This document shows positions 10,301-24,759 of a stretch of 64,000 nt of DNA, one piece after another (positions within the stretch are counted from its first letter, which is position 1; each line of letters starts with the position of its first letter). The notes under the pieces are model-generated. The model did no database searches. It worked only from the letters and a program-made list of their open reading frames with translations, and was not told where the DNA came from. Made by a program: the position numbers and the translations under genes. The stretch is from positions 8,496,634-8,560,633 of the forward strand of contig CP154954.1 in NCBI GenBank assembly GCA_039621445.1, read 5' to 3'. Source of the DNA: Euglena gracilis. Its lineage: Eukaryota; Euglenida; Euglenophyceae; Euglenales.

Positions 10301-13300
10301 GCCTTTCGTGGGTGGTGTCTTATATTTGGAGAAGTAGGTGCCGGCCCAGGGGTGTCTTATATTTGGGGGGTGTCTTATATTTGGGTGTCGGCCCGAAAAT
10401 CCCCAAAGGGTGTCTTATATTTGGGGGGTGTCTTATAGTGAGGGGTGTCTTATATTTGGGGGGGGTTTAACCCCCCCAAAATATAATAACCTCCCCCAAA
10501 TACAACCCCCCCCCCCCAATATGAAACCCCCCCTGGGGCATTTGATTTGGTGACCAAATATAAAAACCCCCAAATATAAAATATCAGCTTCAGATCCATC
10601 ACCTCCTGACTCCTCGGATGCATCACCTCTGACTCCTCGGATGCTGCTGATTCAGTGGCCTCGGCGCTCAAAACGACCGAAATTGAGACATCAGGGGAGT
10701 CTCCGACAGGTATTCTTCCATTGGAAGCAACACAAAAGGGCTACGAGAGACATAAGAAAAAGGACAGAAGGTCGCCAGAAGTTTGTCTTCCCCCCATTTT
10801 TGAAACAGCCCCTCCAAATATACCCCCCGTGGGGATCTTGAAATTTCCGCCCAAATGTAACACCGGGGGGGGAGTCCCGCCAGGCTCCGGCCACCTCCAC
10901 GCACACAGACAAAATGAGCCAGAGGCGAACAACAGCGCCAGGCCAGAAGAAGGGATAAAAGGCACCAAAAAAACAGCCACAGTGCACACAGGGGGGGGTT
11001 TTATATTTGGGGGGTTTATTTGGTAACTCAAACTAATTCAACCTAAAATGATCAATAATTTTAAAGCATGGTTTTTCGGTTTCTGCAGGTGCAGCCAGGA
11101 AAATTTAAGGTGTTTGACTGTGCCCAAACAAAACAGGATGAAGGAGTGAGGAAGGAGAAAGCTGTCTGGAGGAATGTCGCTGGTTTAAGCTCCATGTAGC
11201 CGGGGGACTTTGGCGGTTTAAAAGTAACTGGACAAAATCTCTCCAGGTGTTGCAATTCCTGTAACCCCCCCCCCCCTAATAAGTGCACGGGTGCGCACAT
11301 TTTAAGGACGTAGTTTTGGACCCCAAGGGGTGCGCACTTATTAGGGCAGTGTGCACTTTTTAGGGCAAAACCAAAATACTGACGTTACCCCCACTCTTTT
11401 TCCCCCCAATTTTGGGATTTCAAGCTATGAGTCAAGTGATTATGTGTCAAATGTGTCAAATTTGGGCTTGGGCGATGGAAATGTTTGATCTGAGAAGGAC
11501 AATTCTGAGAATTGTGTGTGCTTTCCGGCCTGAGATGCGACAATGATTTCTCCTTTGGGGGGTGCGCACTTTTTAGGGAGGTAGTTTCAGACCCTTGGGG
11601 GGTGCGCACTTATTAGGGCACTGCGCACAATTAGGGCACTGCGCACTTATTATGGGGGGTTTAGAAAGGACGTTGACGATGGCTGCAGTTCCAGGAAACA
11701 GACCACTTGTGCTTTTGTTCATTTTTTTTTTTAGCGATTCAAGACATTTGCTCAATCCAGCAGGTCTCCCCATTGGCAGCACACATTTCGGTTTTCTGGG
11801 TGCTGGGGAGGGTACCAGAAAGGGTTGGGACTGGGACTTTTCATTTTTTTTTGCCTGAACATTTGTGCTCTTGTCCGCTTCAATCATTCACCACTTCCCT
11901 GAACGCGTTCCAATCCTTCTCGAATTTTGAACTCCTCACATGCAGTTCGTACAAAAATGATGGGAGAAAAATGAAGATGAACATCATTTTTTTCGCCTGT
12001 ACCCTTTCTATGCCCCTTTTCAGGGGTAATCAAATGACGCTGCCATTTTTGCAGGAAACCTTATCACCAGTGGGGAAAGTACCAACATTTTCCATGAAAA
12101 GTTGAAATTTCCCTCATTGATTTTTCCAAAACAGGATTTTTTTTATATCATTTTTCTTTGTCCTTTCCCCCCTGTCATTTTCGTTCCCGTCGTTTTTGTC
12201 CAGACTGTTTGCTGCCCTGCTGCCCGTAGCTGATCGACCTATACAAGAATGACGACTTCTTTTACTACGCCATCCCGTGGGCGGCGATGGATGGCAACTC
12301 CTACTGGTACTTTGTCTACATGCGGGCCATCCAATACCACGGTGTATGGTTCAACCTCCAATCCTGGGATGTAGACCTCCTTCAGGGCTGTTTGGTGGAT
12401 GGGACTTGATCGGGTTTAATGGGGAGGGCACAAAATATGGAAAGGCAAACAAACTGAACAACTGCAACAAATAGCTGAACACAAACACTGCAAAAGGTAT
12501 AATGAGATTTATTTTTGATTCCAATTTCATCTTTCTGTGTTCTACTCTGTTTGGATTTGCTCTTGTAACGTCGCCTGCCCATTGTGCCATTGCAACCACC
12601 CCTGTGGGAATCAAAGATTTCTTGTTCCTGTTTTTTTTTGTGTGTGTGACTTTCGTTTCATATGTTTTGTACAACGTTTTTTCAGCCACATCGCCATTCT
12701 CTAATCCACAGTTTTTTTTTTGGAGTTGTGTCATGAATGGACAGCCTTATTTTCCGCACCAAACATCCCTGCTATCACCTGGTTGAGCCTGGTCAGAGGG
12801 TCTGCCAACCAACTCTTTCATTCTTTGGTGGCTAATTCAATTAATTTTTCTGTCTTGCCTCTTCTCTGTCTCTCACAAAGTCACATGAATCCCCTCCGTT
12901 TCGCCTTCCATTGTCATGCTGAATGATTGTCATGCTGAATGATGAACCTAACCCATCTATATTAGATACCCTCCAAAGGCTGCTTGGGGTTGGTTGCTGC
13001 CCATTTACCCCATCTGTCGTGATAGTTTATACTGGACAAATGATTGGTCGAACACCATCTTTCAGGGAGCTTGGGAGGGTCACAAATATGGTCAATGCCA
13101 TTGCGGAGGTGTACGATGATTGGGAAGAGTGATTGTGGATAATTTATACCCCCCCTCAATAAGCCCTCCGGTGAGATTTTGGCAACGTCGATTGCAGCAC
13201 TGTTATTTTTGCATGCATTTTAGCTGAAATTCACTGCTCGGGTTGAATCCTTGGTGTTTTGTTTGTAGGAGGAAGAAGGGTGCTAAAAAAGGGGACCCCA

Positions 13301-15320
13301 ACCAAGTAATTTTTGTCACTGTAAAGCCACCCACGTGACAATTTTGTAACAAATTGGACTGTTTGGTGCGTGGGATAAACTGTATGGGGGCATCATACAA
13401 CGTGGGAGACGGGGTGTCGCTTTGACCGTTCCCCCTTTGGCCCTTGGGGGGGGGGGTCCAGCCAGCCAGCAGCTTTTTTCCATCCTCAGACCTTCCACAC
13501 GTCCACGAGTTTTATTTAAGGGCGGGATGGTGACAGATTTCTTGGGTTTTGGGTGGTGCAAAATGGGCTAAAATGGGCAAAATTGGGCCAGAAAGTGCTG
13601 GTCACCTCAAATTTATGGTCAAAATGTCGATTTTTTGGATATTTGATATCTTTGGGGCCTTTGCAGTTTCGATCAGATTTTGGTCCCTGGTTCGACCCTG
13701 GGTCTTGCTAGTTCAGCCGGGCTGCCCCTATGGGGGAGGGATGTGTTCAGCCAGCAGTTCTTTTTTTCCGCGCCAGCCCAAATTATCCGCCTCGTTAACT
13801 GACACCCCCCTGGAACATGAATGATCTATATTTACCCCACAACCCCATGCGTTGGGATGATCAATCATGATCAAAGCAGTGGTCCAGGTGTGCTGCATGA
13901 GACGACCAGTCCTGCCGGTGAAGTCAGTGTCGTCAGTGAAACCACCGGGCCCACCAGCAGAACCGAAGCGAACAGAACCGGTCGCGGATGGCGCAAACGG
14001 CCACGCGCGCCGCCGTGAGGTTGGGATGCGTTGGCGCCGCCCTGGGGCCGATGCAGAACGGCCTGACCGCTGGGGCCAATGTGGTCGCGTTCGACAGCCG
14101 GGGCTACGTCATGACGGCCACCAATGCGCCCGAGCAAGCCCGGCTGAAGAACTGCCTCGCCTCGGGCAAACCCGTGCTGGCGTGTGTCACCTCTGGCAGT
14201 CCAACCTTACCCCACCCCTTCCCCAGGCTTGTGTTTGTTTTGTCTATTTGGCAATTTTTTTCGTGGCTGGTGATGCTTGTACAATGTCTTCCACCAATCA
14301 ACAATACCACACCATAGCAGCCTTTGAAAAAATGTTGTCGCACTGAGAAGAAGCCTTCGAAAAATTGACCCCCTCAGCACCACCCCTGTTCCATGCCCGC
14401 ATTTTCCACTGCATAGCCAAGGGGCGGTCCCTGTGCGTGCTCCATGGGTGACAGAGTCCGGAGTTTGAGATCTGAACCTGGAACCAAGAGATTATTATTA
14501 GGTTTGGTTTTGTTTGGTGACCCGGGGCAGGCCATTGCTCAGGACCTTGGGGGGGGCCAATTTGCTGGACACCGAAAAAAGCCACTTGCTCCACCTCCGG
14601 GGGGGGGGGGAGTCCGGGAGTCCCCCGACTGAATAAAAAATTTCCTCCGCCGCTGTGCGCCGACTCAGAAAAGAGGGTTTTAATGTTTTTTTCCCTGCTG
14701 ATTTTGTTCTTTAAAAAAGCCCATAAATGTCCAATAATGGCCATTTTCGGCCAGTTTTTTGGGGGTCAAAAATCGGTTTCGCGCAGTCACTGGAAAATAT
14801 TTTTTTCCACTCAGCTAGCTGTGTTAGCAGACCCCCCTGGGGGTCCACTGGGATTTCCAAATCTGGACCAGCTGCAGTCCAGCTCCCCCCCTGGGTTTCG
14901 GGTGCTGCAAACCCTTAAGCAATGGCCTGACCCGGGGAGGGAGGGAGGGAGGGTGGGTGGGTGGGCGGGCCTGGCCTCGCTGCCCCCGGAGGCAGGTTTC
15001 CCTCTATTTGGAGTGGAAGCACTCAAGAATTTTGACCCTCCCCACCCACAAAAGTGGGTTCCCCAGAGCCTCCCCCCCCCTGTGGTTGGGTCTGGGTCCT
15101 AAAAAATTCTTCCAAGGAGGGGTGGGGTTTCCAGGCCTCCCCTCCGTGACCCCCATGGACGAGATGGACTTCCTGTGGGTTGCCCGACCCCAACGGTGGC
15201 ATTTTGGGGGCTGACTGCGCTGCATCAGGCTGCACTTGCATCAGCATCCCAGCTAATCCAGAGGACTGCCATCATGTCCCACCAAAGTGGCTGACATCCA
15301 AATGCATGCGTGTGTGCGTG

Positions 15321-15404
<84 letters not shown>

Positions 15405-18400
15405 CGTGTAATGTGGTGGTGTGGGTGTGCATTTGTACGCATGTCTGTGGGTGTGCGTGCGCCTGAAAATCAGAATTCGAGCGCAAATGCTCAGCTGTTA
15501 AACACAATATTTCGCATTGCCATTACACTACAAAGCGATCGGCCTCTTTTCTTTGCGGCCCCCTGCCATCAGCAACACCCCGTTGTGGAAATCTGGGACG
15601 TGTACACCTCCCTTCACACCCCAGAGTGGGATGCACTGCAGTCTCCGGCTCCCGGCTCCTCATTTTGTGTCCAAAAACCAAAAAGAAAAACCTGGGCTTG
15701 ACGTTTTTAGCGGACGGGCGATGGTCCAGAGGCGCGAGAAATCACTTTTCCCACCAATGTCAACTCGGTTTTGCCAAACTATGGAAGTTTTTTTTGCAGG
15801 TTTTCCTGTGGATTTTTCATTAATATCCCGATCTCCCGCTCCCCACCACTGCCAGCTCCTTGCAAGTGGCAAAATTCTGAACCTTTGGTGCCCCCCCTCC
15901 AGACCTGTTTTGGCCACTGCTGGTGTGCCGCCCACGATTCCCTCGCAACAGGCGGAGCTCCAACTGTCTGGCAAGCGGTATATGGCGATTGTGGCCACCC
16001 TGTTCTCTGGCAGGGGTTGCGTTATGGCGTATTGGCAACTGGCTGACGGTGTGGTCCTTTGCACGTGAACTGTCACTTTGGATTTTCATTCGCGTTTTCC
16101 AAACCCCAGGGATGGTGCACCCCAACAGTTTCAACCAGGACCCCCATTTCACTAACCTAGTACAATGAGAAGGTCAAATCAATCAACGAGAATTTTCCTG
16201 AGCAAGTCGATGTCACCATTCAAAGTCGCAACCAATTCAGCGTTTTTTCCTTTTGACCCATCTTGAGCCTGCTTATTTACCAACTCAAAAAACTTGATTG
16301 CCTTCGAGATCCTTGACGTGGTCGTATTTCTCTTCACCAGCTCCGCTTCAAATTCGGACCCCAACTTCCTGATGTCAGGTCTCGTTTCAGGAAGAGATGC
16401 CAGTCTTTCCTTCAACGCGGCATTCGCTTCCGTCACCTCCTCGATCTTCTCTTGATAGCTCGATAGATCAGTCGATGACATCTTTGTCGCCAACAGGGAC
16501 TTTATGGACACTTCTTACTCATCTGATTCATAGTCCTCTTCTTCCACGCCAGTCGCTTCCATTTCTTGCAACTCGGCTGCCTTCACTTTGAGTTCTTCAT
16601 CTTTTCTTTGATAGAGAGGGTTGCTTGGACCTTTCCAAAGAGGATGAGGAACCAAAACCAACCTTCGTGAGCTTCCCCTGCGCTTGTCGCGTGAGTGTGT
16701 CGATGTAGCTTCTGATTGAGTCCACCTCTGCCTTCTTCATCTCCACATCTTTTGCTTTTTCCATCTCTCTCCTTGCAGCTCTCTCCTTCTTTTCCCGTTC
16801 ACGGCGAATCCTCTCTGATGAAGCTTGTAGCCTTAGGTTCTTTTCCAGTATCAGCTGGGATGACTCTTTGGTCATCGTGCAAAGGTTGAAGAAAACATCA
16901 GACTCGGAGAGACAGTGCCCGCTCAAGGCACTCGCAAAATACGATGCTGATGCCTCTGCTTGACTCCTGGAGGGCTGTTTCTGAAAGGAGGGCATCAGGG
17001 TTGAAGGCTGATCCATGAAGTTTGGGGAAACTGTCTGGAGGTCACGTTGACCTGTTGCAACAACAATAAGCCTGGGGGGCTTGGGGTTGTCTGTGTGTGA
17101 TGTGCCGATGACCCGTAGGTGTCTTCTGTCTTGAAGCCATTCAAGCTTGCGATGAACACAAATCGCTCGGGTCTGAGATTGATGATGGAACTTGCGAGAT
17201 TTCTGACACCTGCAGGATCGATGGTGGGTTGTAATGCAACAATGGGGCAGTGAACCCAGCATCGACAATCATCCTGCATATGTCTGTGAATGATCCGTTC
17301 GTCCTGACGTTCACTTGTTTTGAGTTGAGACCTGTCACTGGGATGTTCTTCAAGAAAGTCTTCAGTGACTGGACTTGGGAGAGCGATCCACACATTTCAA
17401 TGCACCCTTCAGGATTGTAGTGAAAACGTGCCACATTTTCAAATTCTCCTATGAAATGAAAGAATTGTGAGGTGTGGGAAGCAAAATGTTCCATTTGCTC
17501 TCTCGTCATGTCATTCACTTGACTGGCGGTTGTTTTAATCATTTCAATCGCCACTTGCAGTTCAGGGATCAGAAGTTCGATTATTCTTGCAATCTGTGGC
17601 GCGCACAAACTGAGGTCTTCCGGCTCTACGCCGTGGGATATTGGCCTGATGAGTGATGCAGTTAGAAATATGCCTGGCGTTGTATCATTTCTCCAATTAA
17701 ATTCTTGCCAATCTCGTGAAGCTGGACTCTGTAAGTGTTCTCGGAAGTCTTCTGCTTGTGTTTAATAGGACTCCAGATCGACTTCACCATACGATTCATC
17801 ACCCTTCACTGGCGGAGCAGTGGCTATCCTGCATTTTTCTCTCCATTTCTTCTGCGGCTTGGATATTTTCTTCATGCTGCTTTTCAGCCCTTAGACGAGC
17901 TGCCTTCTCCGCTTCAAGGCTCCTTTTTGACTCAATTGCAGAACGCACATTTTCAGCAGTTGATTCCGCACCTGTCCTCTTTAATTTGTGCTCATCAGGC
18001 TTTCATTTTGCAATTGGCGCAAATTCAGCTTGGGATTTTGCCTTAGCCTTGAGAAGATCTGAGATTGGTGTTGACATTTTTGGTCAGTTGGTTGGGGTTG
18101 GTAAGTGCTGGTGGTGTGTCCGTTATTCAAAGGCGATTCCTGGAGGCGTGCCGTTGAGAGGGTTGGTGTGGAGGGGAGGTGTAGGAAGTTGAAGTGGCCC
18201 CCTGGTGAGGAAAATTGTGTTTTTCATTGTTAATTTCTTGTTTCCCACAGCCAAAATGATGCCGGCACAGGCCATTGTGGGAGCTGAGGATGGCTTGGGA
18301 CGCCCACCCCCAGCGCCTTTGACTTTATGAAATCCCTAAAGAAAAAATAATCTGCGGATATGGTGACCGACTTGAATGCGGATAGAGTGTCAGTGGAGAG

Positions 18401-21400
18401 TTGGTGGGAGAAAGGTGGTTGGTTGGTTTTGGGCGTCCTTACCTTCTCAGACAAAGATGTGCGCAGCTCCGCGAACTTGCCCGCAAAGCGACGGTATTAC
18501 CCACTGCAATCGGGCGAATGTTTAGGCTGCCACTGAGGCCGTCCTTCCTCCATGGAATCAGGGTGGCCGATGAGATGAATGGCATGGCTTGTGATGGCAG
18601 TGGCTGCTTTGGAGAACGTACACAGCGCTGCCAACACCATTACTGCTGCAGCGGCGTCCACGCGCACTACATCCTGGAGGTGCTGGGGTCGGAGTCCATC
18701 TGGGCCTGCAGCAGCCGCTCTTGGAAAAGAGAGAAAAGTCTCACAGAGAAATTTATTCTAGTCATGTTGCTTTTGGGAGGATTCCTCCTTTGGGAGCAGA
18801 AACACTTTGGAGATGGGATCCACACAGATGACTTCTGGCCTTCTTGGATGCAAGTCTCTCATCTTGGCCTGCACCTTGGAGTCCAACAGGTCGTGCAACC
18901 CATCAGACATTGAGATGACGCATTGCCTTGCTAGATGCTCTATCTTCCATCAAGCCCCGCAACGTGTTTAGGAATGGGGCAGCCTGTCCACTTTGGTATG
19001 TTCAACTGCGAGTGCAAAGGATCTCGCGGCATATACAGTGTTTGTAATTAGGAGTGACCGTGGGGAATTTTGGTTTGATGTTGCAAATTTCAGATTGATC
19101 TTTCTCAAAAGCATGGAAGGGGAAAACCAAGGTATCATAAACAAGTTGCAGTTGAGATTTTGCTGCGATTTTATCACCAGACAATTTCGTTATTTTCTCA
19201 AGCTAGCTGCAGTGATTCTGTGAGATTTTTAGACCATCAGATAGCGCTTGAAAAGAGCTTTCAATTAGTGTGCAACAACATAGGTGAAAGCCAAGATTTA
19301 GAGGTGTTCAATCGAGGAAATTAGCACACAAACATAAGTTGAGCAACAGGCTTTGGGCAATCAAAAAACGAACTCGATGGAATTTGGTGAAGAGGAAAAC
19401 TGCGGAGTTTCCTACCACGCGAACTTTGTCAGCAACCAAACCAACGGAAACTGGTCCACTGAACTTCGAATATCCCTTGTAATTCAGTCCTCGTATGAAC
19501 TCTCATGTATCTATTTTTTTGACATATCACATGGCTCAGAACTGAACTGCAGGCTATATGTACGGTGGTGGGGCGAGGGCACAGAACTGAAAGCCCCAGA
19601 ACTGAAAGCCCCCGGTGGGGTTCAAGTTACAAGTTCAAGGTGGAAGGCTTACCAAGTGCATGTTATCAGGACAAGTGTCATGTTCAATATTTACTGGCTT
19701 CTTTGCTGGTGGTATTTGCAGGTCCTTTTCTGCTGCAGCAGTTCAACTGGCTGTTGACTTTTGAGGTGGCTTGAGGTGAAATGAACTTATTGGAAGGATA
19801 TTTATCTGGATTTGAGCACGTCAATGCTAAATTGCTCCATTTTGTTGGGATTGGCCAGACTGTGTATTTTCTCATTTTCTGTTGCTGTTCCCAGAAACTC
19901 GAAGGTTTTTGTTTGTCTGTCCATTTTGTTTGCAACAAAATGGTAATCTGGGTCATTTTGATTTGCTTTACAATGGTTTGAACCATTTTTTTTGGTGCCC
20001 CATCTTGGGGCCAGTTTTGGGGCCACACCTTTGGGCCAGTTTGGGGCCACTGGTGGTGGCCAGTTTTGGGCCAGATGTTGTGGTTGGTACTGGATTGTAC
20101 CACCCACCATATATGAATTCACCCCCAATGTAGAGAACCCCCCCCTGGCGACTGAATGCAGAAACCCCAAAGCAAAATTTTTACAACATATAGGCATTAC
20201 AGTAACAAAAGAAAGAAAGAGAACGGTAAATTCACTGATGAAAAAACATGAGGTAATAGGTGCTTTAACATCAGTCAATCATTTGGCTCAGCTGCCTCGT
20301 CTGGGTACAGGAACAGTGAGGCAAAATCATGTCCCTTTGAACCCCCCCTGTTTTATTTTGGAGAAAAATTTGTGAATCAGAAATCAACCACTTTTTTTTT
20401 GCTGAGCTTCTGGAAGTTTGCCTGTGCTTTTCAATGAGGGAACTGAAAAAAATTCAGTAAAATGCAAAAAAGAGTCAATGAATGAAAATGCAATCAATAT
20501 TTGCCAGCATTTAGGCATTTTTTTGTCATTTTTTTTGGGGGGGGCATTTTTGACCATTTTCCAGCCATTTTTTGGTCACATTTAAGTGAGGTTTTATGAA
20601 AATGGGAGTGGGAAACCAACAGAAGTCGATAATCATGGTAGCAAGAAACATGGTAAAATTTAGTGGCTCTGTATTTTGAAATGCGCTGCAAAAGTTGAAT
20701 TTTTTTTGTCAGAGAAGCTTTTTATAAATCATTTTCCGAAGATGTTGTCAACAAAATTTCCACCGGTTCCACATTGGAGCAATGAAAGCATGGTCGAGAT
20801 GGTCCTAAACTAAATATCACAAAACTTCGAAAGTAGTGGTAGTCGGTGGTTCAATAATATTTTTCACCGAATATGGACCCCCCCAGTTCTATCGGCTGCC
20901 CGGCATAATTGTTTGGGGTGCAAATATTTCAGGGGCTTCCAGAAGGGGGGGGATGGAAGTATTGACCCCTAAAATACTGCACATTCGGGAGAGATGTTGG
21001 TATATTGAGATATTGCAGCGGCCCCTCATCCAAAGATAATTTCCGCATCACCATCGTGTGGTATCAGCCTTGGGTCGTCACTGGCATCCACTCCGTGGAA
21101 CTCACGGCACTCATCTGCATCCTGCCCTGGTCGTTGCCCAACGACCGAGGGGAGAATACACAGCATGACCTTTTGCTTTTGGCTGGTGGCTGATGCGGGC
21201 CGTCTCTACCTGGCCATTCAAGCATTCAGTTTTTACGAATTTCTTCTATGAAACACATGGGAAAAACGTGGTTTTAGGAAAGTGCAGGGAAACATGGCAT
21301 GGGTTTGCCAAACCCCAGTGTGTTCCTTTCTGCACCTCTCACGGTCAATTCACGGCCAGCAGATACAATTGCAGTTTGGAACTTCCGGGTGCAAAATGAC

Positions 21401-23689
21401 AAAATGGAGAGGGGTATGCCCCAGCCAGGCTGACCAGCTGGGCAACCGGGGGGAGGGGTTTCAGGGGAACCCTGGAAACCGCCCCCCCCCCCTCCTTCCC
21501 CCAGCTCTGCCAACCCAGGGCCGGGAAGGAGGCTAAATTTTATGCGGTGCTGTTTCCAGTATGCGCAGGAGCAGGATTTAATACAGTATTTTCAATTGAA
21601 TCATAATTTTCACCTTCCAGCCTTGTTCATTTTCGTGTGTGGTGTCTCCCTGCCAGCGTGCTGACTGGAGGCAACCCACCCAATAAGAAGCTGTTATTTG
21701 TTTGTATGTTCAGCGGCCGGGCTCTGACCATGCTATCAACCTTTGTAGCCAGGACACCACGCTGGTCCAGACAGGAAAAAAGATGGTTGGCACTGGTTCT
21801 GCGGTTTTCTTCAGCTTTTCTGTTGATTGTGCCCTTGTTGTTGTTCAACATTACTGCATCCGCGGCTTTGGGGTTTTGGTGAGGATTCCCCTCCCGTTTG
21901 TGACTTGCGTCAAATCCCAATGTTGCGCAGACCCTGCGTCAACATTTTTATGCCTCTGCACTATGCCCAAACTCTGAGGTCCCTGGGTTTCAACTTTTTG
22001 GGATGCTAATTCTTCCAGAAATGGGCCACCGCCCCCGTGCTCAGTCCCACGTTTTTTGAAGCCTTCATTGTGGCTTCGAGATAGTGTTGTACAATAGGAA
22101 ACCACCCAGATGAAATGGTGGGGGGCGGATGGACAGTTCTACTGTCCACTGTGCACCTAGACCACCATACACACCGCACAATGACCCACAAAAGTGGGCC
22201 CCCTCCCAGTCAGTGCCAACCCCCAAGGTCCTGAAAGAATCTTCAATTCCCTCTCCTGTGTTACCCCCCCCCCCCAAATAGAAGCCCCTCCCCCCCTCGG
22301 GTTCCCCGCCCAAAAAAACAACAACCAAACAACAGCCCCCCCCCACAACCAAGCCGACCGACAAAGTTGACCAAATTTTTTCCAAAAAAAAATGGTGAAA
22401 ATCTCGAAAAATCTCCATGGAAACAGGTCGAAATCGGAAACAAAAGTGATATCTGGCATCTTTGAAACATGGCCTATCCACCCAAAACTCGGAAAAATGC
22501 GTCATGCAATTTTTTTGTTATTATTTTGGACCCCGTTCGATCTCCAGATCGGCCGCTGGCCGAAGGTTTTTCCTTTAGACAAAGGGTACCCAAAGAAGAA
22601 GCCCCCCCCACCCTCTGCAGAGTGACCGAATAGTAGCCCCAGGGGGCTTCTAATTGGGGGGGTTATGATGTGTAGGGCAAAATCCACGCCAAAACCCAAC
22701 TCCTCCCAAAAATATGGGCGAGAGGTGAGGGAGAAGTCTGGGGAGAATCATCGACTGGGTCCATTTTTTTTTAATTCTGGGCTGGAAATGGGTTAATTTT
22801 TGACTGGGGAAAATTTATGATAAGGTATAGTATGCCCTTGCCCCCCTCCCCCCGACCTTTCCCCTTCTCCCGAATTTTCAGCTGTCTACCTGTCAATTGA
22901 CAGTCTTCCGTGGGCGATGATGTGGTTTTGCTTTCTTTGGTGGGAGTGTGGGAAGGCATTTGGAACAGTTTCACAGTGGTTTATGCACACAAATGACTTT
23001 TTGAAAAAGGTAGGTCTATTGCGAACTCTCGCACAGCACAAAAGGTCAATTCACTCCCTTCACAGGCCCAGATTTCGTCTTTGTTGGAAACAGGCATGAT
23101 GGGCCAGTCTGGTGGGTTGTGGCTGTTGGCCGACCAGTTACTCAATTCCATCCACTCACATCCAAAGCTACTCCAAATCTCGGGGGGGGGGGTGGAATGA
23201 GCATTTTTCAAATCACTTTTTGGGTGCCCAAAATGTTTCGTCAGGTTTTCTTTTTGCTACCTCCTGTTTTCTTTTTCCTTCAGGAATAAAACCCCCAAGT
23301 TTTAAAGGGTCCCTCAGGCATACCTGAGGGAAACTTTTAAAGGGTCCCTCAGGCAAAATGAGAGGGAAACCATTGTGCATGTTGGTGAAAATTACCCAGT
23401 TTAGATTTCAACATTTGTTTCATTTGTTTTCTAAGGCAAATTTGCACAATGGAAAAGAAAAACTTTAATTTCGACATTGGTGCAATGATTGCACAATTGT
23501 ACAACGGTTGTCTATTTTGAAGTTATTTTCCTGTGAACGGGTCCACCGTTGGAAGTTGTCACCTCAGCCAGTATTCACTGATTTTGAAGCTTTTAAGTCT
23601 GTTAGCTTGTTTCAGCATTGATTTTGTGGAAGAAATAATATATTGTTTTTGTGTTTTTTGTGTACAAAAATTCATACAACACCTTTGGT

Positions 23690-23722
<33 letters not shown>

Positions 23723-24715
23723 TTTTTTTGTTTTTTTTTTTGACATCTTTTCATTTTCCTCTTTTCTGCAGGTTTCGTCTTTTGCAGACAAAAAATTCAT
23801 ACAACACCTTCTTTTTCACGGGAAATAATTTTCTTCTCAGTGGCACTTCCCTTGCAGAGGGAGGGGGGCAGTCTGCCCTGCCGCCGCTCACGCTGCTGGG
23901 CGTCTTCGGGGTGCTGCGACCGCTGACAGCGTTGGGGCACGCCATGCGGGCAGTGGCGCATGCCCTGAAGGAGGGCAGCGGGGAGGGGGAGGCGGTGCTG
24001 GCGCCACGGCGGCCCAACGTGTTCCGGGAGCACCCCATTGCCTCAGGCAATTTGCCTGGCGGGCCGGAGGCACACCGGGCACGGAAGCCGCCAGAATTTT
24101 TTTTGAAAATTCTTGGGCCAGAATGCATTGAGTTTTGAGCCGTTTTGACCTGAGTGGCGGGAGTGACCCCGGGGGGGGGTCAGATGTGAGTGAGTCCTAT
24201 TGGTTTTAAAAGTTATGAACGGTGTTTTTTTTAAAGGCTGAAAATGGCCACTTGGGTTGGTATACTCCGGGCCTTGGGGGGTTGGTGTGCTCCCGGAACC
24301 CCCCCCCCCCGGAGGTCCGGAAGCAGGGATGGCCAAATGTGCTCGCCTGGCTCTGAAGTATAAAAAATATCAAAATTCATTGCCTTTGAGTCATTCTGAC
24401 CAAAATGGCCAGAGTTGCCGACCCCGCCCCCCTTCTGGGTTTGGAAGTGACTGACTGGCTTTGAAGCAGTGTGGGCTAGTTTCTTTTTTTTGAATGGCGA
24501 CCCTTTGGGGGTCGGTTGGCAGTGGTATGGCGGAGAGGTGGACACCATCGGACAGGACTTCGAGACCATTGTGGTGGACTTCCTCGGCTTCTCCAGTGCC
24601 GGCTGGGGGAGGCAGGAAAACGGCCGACAAGAATGGGGATTGTGGTCAAAGGGAAACCAAAGTCAGTCAATCGTTTTATTTGTGTATATTTTTGGAAATT
24701 ATTGTAACTTTGCAC

Positions 24716-24759
<44 letters not shown>

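Noticed and set aside
15253-15701. Cys-Val/His-Thr ORFs over the (GT)n tract
   Set aside because: Repeat artefact.
24500-24640. GC-rich segment reading [20 protein letters not shown] as a cyclase exon
   Set aside because: It lies in the intron 24041-24863, whose flanking exons already join in phase; including it would disrupt the contiguous HPI-V-FNARDN reading. It may be a skipped or alternative exon.
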